A stretch of 64,000 bases of DNA, taken from the NCBI GenBank assembly GCA_014529385.2, contig CM043958.1:77626669-77690668 (forward strand), in the 5' to 3' direction. The notes below the pieces were generated by a model that was given only the letters and a program-made list of their open reading frames with translations, was not told where the DNA came from and searched no databases. This DNA is from Adiantum capillus-veneris (taxonomy: Eukaryota; Streptophyta; Polypodiopsida; Polypodiales; Pteridaceae). The position numbers and the translations under genes are program-made. Of this stretch, positions 9,615-20,600 are shown piece by piece. Position 1 is the stretch's first letter; each line of letters starts with the position of its first letter.

Positions 9615-12600
9615 TCATTTCACAGCCTCCCAATGTTTCTTGCCTGGGTTTGACATGTATCGACTTACTACTCCCACTGCAAATGCAATGTCTGGGTGAG
9701 TAGCAATCATTGCATACATCAAACTACCCACTGCAGACGCATATGGAATCTTATCCATTTCAGCCTGTTCTTCCTCAGACACAGGACAATCTTGTTTGCT
9801 AAGTTTCACATATGGTGGCAATGGAACACTCAATGCCTTTCCCTTCTCCATATTGAAACGTTGCAAAACCTTGTCAATATACTCTGTTTGAGATAACCAA
9901 ATCAACTTCTTTGATTTGTCTCTCTCAATGCGCATACCAAGTATATGATTGGCCTCACCCATGTCTTTCATGTCAAACGATTTTGCCATCTTTGACTTCA
10001 AAGCTGAAATTTCTTCCAAGTGCTTGCCAGCAATCAACATGTCATCCACATACAAAATAAGGATCAACCAACTACCATCCTTAGCCTTCTTTGTATATAG
10101 ACAGTGATCGAACTCACTACGTTTGTAGCCTTGAGAAAGCATAAACTTGTGGAATTTATGGTACCATGCCCTCGGTGATTGTTTTAAGCCATAAAGACTC
10201 TTTAACAGCTGGCATACCCAATCTTCCTTGCCTTTCTCAACAAACCCTTCTGGCTGCTGCATGTAAATTTCCACATCTAAATCACCATGCAAGAACGCTG
10301 TCTTGACATCCATTTGGTGCAACACCAAATCTAATATGGCAACCAATGCAAGAAAGCATCTCAATGTAGTCATCTTGACCACCGGAGAGAAGACTTCATC
10401 AAAGTCAATGCCTTGTTCTTGTTTAAAGCCCTTGGCAACAAGCCTTGCTTTGTACTTTGGCTGACTATCATGAGAGGTGATCTTATACCTGCAAACCCAT
10501 TTACAGGGTAGAGCCTTTTTGCCCCGTGGTAATTTAACTAGCGTCCATGTCTGGTTTTTATGCAGAGCTGTCATCTCTGACTGCATGGTCAATTGCCAAT
10601 TCCCGGAGTCCTTCATTTGCACTGCTTCCTTGTAACATGAAGGCTCATTGCAATCAGTCAACATGACATAGTTCATAGATGGAACAAACCTATCAGGAGG
10701 TCGCGTGACACGTCCAGATCTACGCACAATAGGTGGCTCAGGCTCATCCACAACCTGTGGTTCCAATCTATCCTGTCCTTGCTCCTCTTGAGCCCTGACA
10801 TTTTGTCTTGCACATGCAGGTCCATCTTCTTGGAAGACAACTCTTCTAATCTCCTCAACTTTCTCTGGTTTAGAATGATATTTGGCTTCATTAAAGTGAA
10901 CATCATTGCTGCGGATAACCTTTCTGGATTCGGGATCCCAAAGTCTGTACCCCATCTCACCAGAATTACCATAGCCTAGAAAGATGCACTTTCTACTCTT
11001 TGGCTCAAGTTTGTTCCTAAATTCCTTTGGAACGTGAGTATATGCCTCACAGCCAAAGACTCTGAGATGCTTGTATGAGGGCATTTTGCCTGACCATACC
11101 ATCTTTGGCACTGAATCCTTGTGCTTGAGAAAGTAAACCCATACTTTCCTCGAGTAATCATCTATAAATGTCATAAAGTAAGAAGCTCCCCCTAGAGATA
11201 GGTTAGGCATAGGTCCACACAAATCACTATGAACAAATGCCAACTCTGTATCTCTTCTACTGCTTCTATGCTTATGTGGCTGTTGTGTTTGCTTACCATA
11301 CAGACAATGTTCACAGAATTCAAAATCATTAAATGAAAAGCCAGGCAAATAACTAGAACGAGACAAGATTTCCATTCCCTTCTTGGACATATGTCCTAAC
11401 CGGCTATGCCACAAATAAACGTTCGGCTGCTCGGTTACATTGATTACATTTTTAGAGACATTTGATACATAAATCATGTAAAGTCCTCCAGACTTTACTC
11501 CATGTGCTACTGTCATAGAACCCTTGGATATCTTCCACATGTTCTGTCCAAAAGTGGTGACGTAGCCAGCATCATCAAGTAAACCTGTGCTGATCAAGCT
11601 CTTTGTAATTGCGGGAACATGTCTCACATTCTTCAGCGTGAAAGAAGAGCCATTCTGAAACTTCAATTGAACATCTCCAACACCTAAGATCTCACATGTC
11701 TGCCCATTGCCTAGCCGAACATGATCTTTAGTGGTCACATAAGAGGTAAACCACTCGTTGTTTGGAGACACATGAAGTGATGCCCCTGAGTCTATAATCC
11801 AGTCACTCAGTGCATTTCCATCAGATGCTGTAAGAAGAGCTGAGTCCATTGTATTCTTCAAGAAGTAGATGTCTCCTGACACTAGACTGTCATCCTCTGC
11901 AACAATGTTTGTCACATTTATTTCTTGAATCTTCACTAAGGACTTGTTCTTCTCACCATGGTCTTCAGCTTTCTTTGTGCCTTTTTCTGCTTTCCATTCT
12001 CTGCAGTCTCTTTTCATGTGACCCTTCTTGCCACAATGGTAGCATTCTATGTCACTCTTGCCTTTAGCACTGCGGGACTTGCTACGAGACTGATTCCTCT
12101 TTCCACCTTTGTACTTTTCTTTGGTCCTTCCCCTGACAACTAAGGCTGTTCCTTTGCCTTTGTCCATTGTCTTTCTATTGGTTTCTTCAGTAAGCAGACT
12201 TCCTTCTACACCTGCTATGTTCAAACCATCTGGAGGTGCAGAATTACTTAAAGCTGTGCGAAAAGTGTCCCAACTTTCCGGCAATGTGATCAACAGGAAC
12301 ATAGCTCTAACAGGTTCATCAAACTTGACACCTTGAGCTGACAACTGACTGTAGATTGTGTTGAATTCATTCAGATGATTGGACATAGGTGTCCCTTCTT
12401 TCATCTTCAAGTCAACAAGCTTCTTAAGCCAGTATACCTGTGAAGCTGCACTCTGCTTCTTATAAAGATCACTCAGCTTTAACCATGCTTGAAAAGCCGA
12501 CATCTCGTCTGCTACATTGTAGTAAACGCTTTCTGCCAAAGTCAACATAATGGTAGAAAGTGCCAATTCATCCATTTCACTCCATTCATCTTCGTCCATA

Positions 12601-12746
12601 TCTTCTGGTTTTATCCCCTTGAGCTTTATAGGTTTTATTTGCTTCTTTTGTACCAACACGTGCCAAATCTGCTTCTTCCACAATGGGAAATTGGTTCCAT
12701 CCAGCTTCTTGATATTGTAAAGAGCAGTGTCCTGTGATCCAGCCAT
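9615..12746 (-). pseudogene. Copia-1 gag-pol, open through RT but integrase core deleted
   Basis: The ATG at 12746 opens 1,043 codons. In order: a UBN2-type Gag (LDGTNFPLWKKQI), a CCHC knuckle CYHCGKKGHMKRDC near residue 235, protease DSGASLH near 320, a GAG-pre-integrase HxxxH...CxxC module (HSRLGHM, CEHCLYGK), the first integrase aspartate in HSDLCGP, and RT with ILYVDDMLIAG. The text jumps from FLKHKDSV straight to PKMVWSGKMPSY, so the second D and the E of the DDE triad are absent. A TGA at 9615-9617 (after HWEAVK) splits RT from RNase H. Nearly intact but not autonomous. Confidence 0.92.
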
Positions 12747-13820
12747 AGCTACGCTTCACAGTAGTTTACTTTCCTGGGAAAAATTCGGCAGAGTTTCCCC
12801 TGTAAACTGACCTCTGAACCAATATCAACCTGTCAAATGAACCAAGAAAGCTTCAGATTCTGCATAAATTTCGGCAGAGTCTCCTTTGTAAAATGGCTCT
12901 GGTGTACTCAAAAACAGACCAAAAACACTGTCTCTCTGAGACTGTAAGCTGTGGGTAAACCTGCCCTACACCTGTACTGTCTCTGTCCTGTCACTGTCAC
13001 TGTCTTGTAAGCATAGACTGCGACAATGCCTCAACGGCAGTAAAGCAAAGATGCAATCCCAACTGTCTAACTCACAGTCAATACATCCTAGCTGCCTATC
13101 TAAGGGTGCTCGAGGGATTGCTCCAAGACCTGTATCACCGAAAGGATCTCAATATTCGAGAATCCCCCAGCTCAATAAAACCTCACTCGACCCTCAACAA
13201 AGGCTGCAATAAATCTGACAGTACATAGACTTCCCACAAAGTCATACATCCACAAATTTTCCACTGTATGCTGTAACCGCTGCGGCGGTTGTTTGCTGCG
13301 TGACTCACAGCCAGCAAACCCTCAACAGACATACATCATCTCTGACAATACATCCCATGTGGAAGTACTTGCAATGTCAGGATGAAATCTGGAATATCAA
13401 GCAGCAAACACAAGCTACCTGATGAACTAGTGGATGTCGCCTACAGTTTGTGTGTAGATGCGCCCGTGTCGTATGTGGCACGCCTCCAAGAACTGTGAGC
13501 CGTCCTTCGATGTGTAGACAGCCACAAATCAACACTCTGGGAGTGTCGATATCCTCAGCACCTGCAGTCGTAGGCCGAAAAACCCCAAATTTGCAGAGTC
13601 GGATCTGCACCCGCTGAGACCACGTAGTCGAAAATGGCCAGCGCAAACCTTTGTCGAAGCCGAACGGTGGCCAAGATGACCTCAGAATGAAATTCTGACA
13701 ACACCAAGCCCTTTGGGCTTACCCACCAGATTTGGGGCCGTGTCTTCGCCTGTCGAATTTCACTCCAATCTAAGTTGGTGACTCTAGCCTCCTGCAGTGC
13801 TGCCCCGAGCCTCGATCTGA

Positions 13821-13832
13821 GCTCTGATACCA
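13821..13832 (-). other. Copia-1 primer-binding site
   Basis: Minus strand TGGTATCAGAGC, two bases from the LTR; matches the initiator Met tRNA 3' end. About 1.07 kb of leader lies between it and the gag start, with no clear ORF. Confidence 0.9.
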
Positions 13833-13834
13833 GT

Positions 13835-14026
13835 TGAAGGAGTACGAGCGGAAGTGCGACACGAGAGAGAGTGCGAGAAGAAGAGCACGACGATATGGTG
13901 AACTCGCTCTACTGTAATGTGTAGAGCATAGTGAGTTCTTATTAGGTTTTTACAAAAGAATATGTGTACATACCTGGCGGCCCGCCCACTTACCTGGGCG
14001 ACCACATTGGGCTTTATACCCCAACA
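13835..14026 (-). repeat. Copia-1 5' LTR
   Basis: Same length as the partner at 8812-9003, with single differences in the GCGAC(G/A)CGAG and TTTAC(T/A)AAAG segments. It directly abuts the leader that contains the PBS. Confidence 0.95.
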
Positions 14027-14085
14027 CAAAGATTGCAGAGAAGTGAGTAAGAAATATTAATCACCATGCAAGCTTTGATACCACA

Positions 14086-14439
14086 TGAAGAGATTAGGGT
14101 GGATAGATTAGTGAAGCATTCATGGTGTGTGTGTGTGTGTGTGTTGAAGTAAAGTGAGTAGCACAATGTAGACTTGAAATTCTCTAAGCTTAGAATGAGC
14201 AAATACAAGGTTGAATTTATGAGCTTATTGGGTGTTTATGTCATGGAATAGGTACGCATTGATTACAGCATCATGTAGGTCATCCATCCTAGGTGTAAAG
14301 CGGCACATGGAATCATATAAATAGTTACATGGGTTTATGCCATACATGGGCATCTAGTAGATTATAGGGGGTTTTCCTATAGGTTCATGTCATGAGAGAG
14401 GATGATTGAAGTGGTACCCATAGTTAGAGTTACCCAACA
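14086..14439 (-). repeat. E1 5' LTR
   Basis: Starts TGAAGAGATTAGGGTGG next to the PBS, contains (TG)n near 14126-14144, and ends CCCAACA. Shares with 5784-6112 blocks such as AGCACAATGTAGACTTGAAA and the GGTTTATGCCA segment. Confidence 0.75.
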
Positions 14440-14907
14440 CATGTATGGTTCTTGTTGCATCTCTTTAGTGACAAAAAGTTACATTTAGCTCTAGCAAAAT
14501 TACGGAAGAATTTCGTCTATACAGCTTATTGTGCCCTACATAAGTCTGTGACACATTTTCTGAGGAGTAAATAGCATTTGAGGAGCCTAAACAAAGCTTA
14601 AACTATTTCTGCATACATTGTCTTTTCAAAAATTGGATGGAGATTTTCTTATCGTACTCCTTCACACATTGTACAAAGCATATTTTGAGCTTATGTAAAG
14701 AAGAGCAGCTAGTTTTATTCAGTGAGACATATCATAAAGGCTAAATTGTCGCTATGCAACTTACGACGCTTTTGTCAAAATATGATATAAAGTATTGTGT
14801 GATTTGCCTCCCACAAGACGTGGTGCAAATGGTTCTTGAGCTGACTTACTAGTTGTGGGATAAAATGCTATGCTCAAGGGGAAGGCATTGATATTGATAG
14901 GAATTTT

Positions 14908-14958
<51 letters not shown>

Positions 14959-15189
14959 TGGCACCTATTTGTAGCATTTGTGCCTTGTAATGGCTCAAAT
15001 GTACATCAATTAGAAATAAAAATCATAGTTCTAAGTGGGGATTTGTGTGAGAAAGTGTAAAAGATAGCCTTTGTTTTTGTACAAAAAGGAAGATGAAAGC
15101 ATTGTATGGTTTTAAGCAAGTACCTTGTGACGACATACAGATCGTGGATGTAATAGCAATCCCAATTCAATGTGCCTTGCATATTAAAC
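14440..15189. other. Gap with (CT)n microsatellite
   Basis: No ORF with recognisable content. A (CT)n tract covers about 14911-14954. The segment may hold decayed upstream parts of the copia relic that follows, but I could not align it by eye. Confidence 0.4.
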
Positions 15190-16060
15190 ATATGATGATG
15201 GCTTGTAATGATTGTTTTGTATGTGGATGACGAGTTGCTCCCAGAGCAGGTGCAAATGGATGATTTTAAGGGCTGCCCCGTGAGGATAGATCAGGTAGCA
15301 ATGCTCTTGCAATCCTCAAGGACCAAAGTATGTTATCTTTGCAGAGACTTTGCCCCCTTGAGGATTGCAAGAATATTGCTACTCCAATGGTCACATGTTT
15401 AAAGCTTTTTCTTGAGTTGAAAGACTAGTTATATGATGCTCTCTATCACCAAGTTATTAGTTGCTTCATGTTAACAAATGAGGCTGCATATGAGCAAGCT
15501 TCATCATTGTCCACAGTCTAACCATTGGCAAGCAATTAAACGCATCTTTCACTACCTCAATGGTGGCAGGCACCTTTTGTTGTTTTATCTCAATGGAGTA
15601 TCATTCCCAAACTGCATATGATTTTTCAAGCTTTGATTTGGCTAGTTGCAATGTCGCTCATATATTCACACATGGTTCTTGCTTATGTTTTGGAATTCAT
15701 ATATATCACGGTTGACATGAGCACAAGGGAGCTTGCGCCAATTATGTGGCTCAGATGCCTTGTGTTTGATCATGGCATTGGACACCAATCTTCCACCATC
15801 ATCTTTGCTACACAATTATCTTTACTAGTCACAATAAAATCGTGTTGGAAATCAAGAGAGACCAAAGTTTCTTGCTCGTGCTGATTACAATGAGGTGGCT
15901 CACTATCATGTCAAGGAGAGACTCACTAGAGGAGGGATCGGCTTGGCATAGGTGCCACAAAGACCACATTACCGAGCTCTTCACAAGTTTGCCTCCCTGA
16001 AAGTTTGAAACTTTTTACAAGCATGGGCTTACTATTCTGTGCAGATTGAATACAATCTAC
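15190..16060 (+). pseudogene. Ty1/copia pol relic (RT catalytic motif and RNase H)
   Basis: Plus strand encodes IVLYVDDELL (YVDD at 15220-15231). Further on, in broken frames, are copia pieces: the AIKRIFHYLNG segment near 15530-15570, an RNase H block near 15720-15800 (APIMWLRCLV in the place of the usual EAVWLRRLL), and YHVKERLTRG near 15905-15940. Many stops and frameshifts mean an old dead copy. It is opposite in strand to the other elements here. No LTR pair was found. Confidence 0.7.
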
Positions 16061-17317
16061 ATTGAACACAATCTTAAGGGTTGGCACCTAAGAATTTTAG
16101 CTAGCTTGTGACATTTATGGTCGTACCTATGTACATTGCATACAGTGACATTATCGTGTTATTTCTCGAGTTTCTCTTCCAAGCTATGCCCACATTCGCA
16201 CATACCTAAAATATGGCATAGACAAACATATCCTGCAAACATTCCTTGCATTTTTTGCCTTCCAAGAAGTCATAAGAAGTTTACCCCATCAATCTCACTA
16301 TCTTAGCCTATAAACAAAGCAAGCAATATGAAGTGTCAGCAGAGAGTAGCTGGTAAGACCTGAACCAAGTGTCAGTAAACACGGCTTCTAGGGCTATTGG
16401 ACTCTGGCTATTAGCCCTTTGAAAGAAGGGACACCTATGGGTACACTCTTTCATGACTACATACTTACTGCTCCTCAGGTGAATCTCAAGGCAATCCTCT
16501 TTTGTTTCAGCAGGCATCACATTGCCAAGGTCATGATCTGTGGCTTTAACCAAATGGCTGTGGAATCCTTGCCCATCAATCTACCTGGGAGGTATAATGC
16601 ATCAATCTAAGTGGGTCCCTCCCTATGTATCTCTCCCTCCTACCACATCCATAAGTAGGCCATGTAGCATATAGATAAGTTCAATGAAGATCTTGCACTA
16701 GTACGGGCAAAGATTCTTACACCACTGCGAGTGAGATGTGTTCGCGGCCCTTGCCACACATGCCTGGTGGCCATGTGTGACGTGACTTCCTTGGACAGGC
16801 ACCCAAAAGGGATGTCCATCTCAGTCGCATACGGAGGAGCTTTAAGTTTGTTTGAGTGCACCAATCAGCACAGCTTCTGATTGGTCGAAGCCAGAGTGAG
16901 ACTCGTCTGTCCCAGTGCGTCTGACAGAGGCCTGAGTATGCCTATAAAAAACTTGAGAGAATTTGAACAAGATAAGCAAGATCCCATGGTATGATACATA
17001 GAACAAATTCTCCGATTGTGAGAGCTATTAGTGTACAAAAAATAATTTGGAAGTCATGTTCAGAAAGACCATTCAGTGCAGGGATCTTGTAAAAATTCCC
17101 TTTCCACTGGAAATTACAGCCTCAATAGAGGCAAGCTATCAATCTTTGGACTTTCTGCCTTCAACCAAGGATGTGCAGAACTTAACTCATACACATACAG
17201 GAATTGGAGTTGCTTATGGAAGTTTACAGGAATAAGAAGTTGGTATACAGACAAGACGGCCGTCTTGTGTTAGCAGCTTTTTCTCATAGACTACACAATA
17301 AGAGCTTCGTGATCTGC
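16061..17317. other. Region downstream of ZDS, probably including its 3' UTR
   Basis: The last part (from about 17317 down) should hold the ZDS 3' UTR on the minus strand; the polyadenylation site is not determined. On the plus strand, CTGATTGGTCG (near 16878) and CCTATAAAAAAC (near 16939) form a CCAAT/TATA-like pair about 60 bases apart, possibly an LTR promoter remnant. No coding region is evident. Confidence 0.4.
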
Positions 17318-17588
17318 TCAGACGACGGCCAGATTCTCTTGTTCAGACTCTACTTGGTCCCGAGCTTCAAGCGCTTGCAATTTGCTTCGGAGCTCCCCAA
17401 GAGGCTTTCCAGCTTCACAAATATAAGCTGCGGCTTGACGCCCAGAAAGGGTAGCCCCCTCCATGCTGTCAATGTAATCCTGCCAGTGAAAAACAGATAG
17501 TGAATTCCTTAGTTCAAAACTGGCAAGGGGGAACCATTATACAAGACAAGTTCTTCATTTTGGGTTTTTACTCATTTTTTTCGTTTTT

Positions 17589-17620
<32 letters not shown>

Positions 17621-20600
17621 TGTAGTATGGGGTTAATGGCAGGTTGCAGAAAATTAAGTGTGTGGTACCTGCTTGGTATAAGATCCTGCCAAAAAGAAGT
17701 TAGAAATGGGGGTCTTTTGATTAGGACGGAAAGGATCCAAACCAGGTGCCTCACGATACAACGATTGCCCTAGCTTCACTACAGAGGACCACGTTACTTC
17801 CAGCCCCTCAGCAGAAGGAAAGAGGGCAACCACCTGCATCAAACAAAAGTTATACAGTAACCAACCAAAAGAGGACCGAATAAGATCATGTATAGCTAGA
17901 CGGTAAGACTCCCTTGGACAAGCACCTGCTTTTTCACTTTACTGACTATCTCCTCATTTGGTAGAGGCATATAAGGATCACCCGGAGTTAAAACCACCCT
18001 ACAATATATCATCTTCAAAGTGAGATCTTGCTGCAAAACACAATGATTGCGTGGTACAGAATAGTGGGAGAATGGGGGATTAACATACTGCAAGAGTGAG
18101 CCTTCCCCTGGTTTGTAGTAGTCCTCAGGGGAAGTAAGAGCAAGGTCTGCAAAGCATGAAAAGTCGGCATCGGCTGTGTACAACAGGTTGTCCATTCCTG
18201 TTGCCTTACTCAGTTGCCTCGACTTCTCAATGTCCTGCATCTCCGTAACCCACCCATTGTATCTAAGCTGTACAGTAATTACTGGAACTCCAACCAACTT
18301 AAAAATATTGTCAAATATTGCCCACTGTCTCCATTGCTCTGGCAGTAGTCGCTTTATTCCAGGAACATCACAAGCTGTTGAAAGCCACAGTAAATTTTAT
18401 ATATGCACTCTTACTCCTCTCAAACTGAAGGTTGCATAGGTGAAACTAGTACAGAAGTTCATACCTGCCACATACACATCAGCCTTCACAACCTCCTTTT
18501 CAGTTGCCTGCATAAAGAGGAAGTTTGATTACACCAATCTACATGCCCGCCTTGAAAAGTAATTCTTTGTAAAGACAAAGGGCTTCACAAGCTGGGGAAA
18601 AAGACAGATTTTTTCTAGTTATCAAGCACGTGGGCCGGTTAAAACACAGCCCCACGGTCACAAAAGAAGTGCAAGTTTCTTTTGCTAAAAACAGGAAAAC
18701 ACTAAATATCTAGAGTGAAAGAGAATGAATGGGTGATGAGCCCAGGTTCATATAGTATTACCAGTCTCATCGCATTATATCTATGTCCCAGCTTCCTAAG
18801 ACAACAAACACCTGCCTGACAGAGTAATCTCACCTTGGACATCATAAGACCCGAAACATAAGGTTCACCATCCGACGTGTACTTAAAAAGAATTTCCCGA
18901 CAGCCTGTTTTCAAATGGAACCTGCAAGGCCATCATATATCAAAAGTGGAACCTGCAAAAGCACCTCAACTGAAGTTGGAATTGAAGCTCACCTGCCTCC
19001 TCTATCAGTGATATACTTGCTAATAGGACCATTCAATCTAAGATCTGGCGATCCATTCAGCATACGAAGCAAAGAAGCGTCCGTCTTGATTGCAAATAGA
19101 GTAAATATGGTGAGCATACATCTAGCACTTATATTATCACAGTCAATGAAACCGAGGGCATAGGCAACTGGATCCCACAACCGCTTAATGCTCATTCTTG
19201 TCCCTCCATGAGACATAAACCACTTTGAGAAGCTAACCTGTTTCAACAAAAAACACCTCTCTCTCTCTCTCTCTCTCTCTAAGTGGGGCTTTGACCCTTC
19301 TGCATTACATAAAATCGACCAAAGGGCCATATACAAGAAAAAAGGTATACAAGAACATCATGGGGGGATATCCCAAATCAAACCATAGGAAACATCTAGA
19401 GGTGGTGAAGTATAGCAATCTGGATTGTGATTAAGTCCACACAAATCTGCCCAAAGCTCTATCCACCTCATGCAATGTAGCGAAAACTACACAAATCTGC
19501 TCTATCCACGTCATGCGATGTAGCGAAAACCACAAAATTCAATGCTGGGTATCTGACTGATTTTAAGCATCCACTGTATAAACCTCCTGTAGCAGCTCAC
19601 AAAAGCCAAGGGACTGTGAAACCCCTAGGCCGTGCCTCCAAAATCATCCGCATCCACTACAACATTTCTTGATGATGAACCCCAAAAAAGGATGTGGATC
19701 TACAGCACAACCAAACTGTAAGAGAGGCAGGAGGGACCCATTCGCTGTCCACCTCAAAAGCCAAGGGAAGGTACCAAGATGCACATCTCTCTGACCAAGC
19801 CAACTTCCCTAAGGCCTCTCTAAACCGACTCTTGAACAAATCTGCAAACTGTTTAATATCCATAAAGTAATCGACCTAAACCATTGTCTGCTCCTATAAG
19901 GTATCACAGACAGCCTCCCTCGTCCAAAAGGAGTCATCATGTAAAACCTACACTCTTGGGAGCTCTCTCTGGACTGAGGAAAATGTGACGTGCTCCTGAC
20001 AACTGCAAAAAAAAAACATGTAGACACATTGTGGCCCACTCCTCATAGTAACATATGGAGATCTCCATGGACCAACTGCAAAGAACTGAGCAGGCAAGAT
20101 CTCAAAAACCAGGACATCTATTGGAAATACAAAGCGTGCTGAATAGTCAAAATCTTTTGCAAACTTCGAAGACTCACTCTCTTGCTCCCCCTGAACAGTG
20201 CCTACTATGAGAGGCACCTACGACTGAATCTCCAAGAGATCCAAGGTCTGTTGGACTGGTCTATCCTAGAGCAACTTACACTGCTTCCAGATTGCCATCG
20301 ATTGCTGTTACTCCTCTCGATCCTGATCCGGTAACCTCTCCTACGGAGGCCTGTCTGGGAGTTGCTCTACCTCTGCCAACCTCTGTCTCGTCTAAAAACA
20401 AGGATAGGTTGTGCCTATACCTGTCTCACTGCCTATCTCTGTCTCTGTCTCTGTATCTTCTGTGCTGCTATTGAGCACTCAGTTGTTGCTAGCTCTGAGC
20501 AGGGGCCTGTTGCTATGCAGAACTATGTTGGGTTTGCTCTGGCTGTGAGGGTTGTCCTCTCCTGTGACCAATCTAGCTCTGTTGTCGCCCTCTAAGGCAA

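Larger units (their letters stand above)
8812..14026 (-). mobile_element. Copia-1: Ty1/copia element with near-identical LTRs and TSD
   Basis: LTRs at 8812-9003 and 13835-14026 are both 192 bp, start TG and end CA, and differ at two positions by my reading. The flanking direct repeat is CAAAG (8807-8811 and 14027-14031). The PBS lies next to the right LTR and the polypurine tract next to the left, so it is on the minus strand. The internal ORFs have the copia order gag, protease, integrase, RT, RNase H. Low LTR divergence points to recent insertion, yet part of integrase is missing and one stop interrupts pol. Confidence 0.95.
5784..14439 (-). mobile_element. E1: non-autonomous LTR element hosting Copia-1
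   Basis: Two related LTRs (5784-6112 and 14086-14439) start TG and end CA. A PBS-like TGGTATCAAAGCT (14071-14083) flanks the right LTR and a purine tract (minus strand TTTTAAGGGGGAGA, 6113-6126) flanks the left, so the element is on the minus strand. Flanking pentamers are CTTGT (5779-5783) and CATGT (14440-14444), a target duplication with one mismatch. Once Copia-1 is discounted, about 2.7 kb of internal DNA remains with no gag or pol domain, so E1 looks like a LARD-type derivative needing proteins from elsewhere. Confidence 0.7.

Noticed and set aside
9696-12737. Plus-strand ORFs across Copia-1
   Set aside because: Antisense shadows of the gag-pol frame, with no motif of their own.
16870-16950. 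CCAAT and TATA-like pair as a promoter of a plus-strand gene
   Set aside because: The plus-strand frames downstream are antisense to ZDS exon 13 and its 3' UTR, and no independent gene is seen; more likely an LTR remnant.
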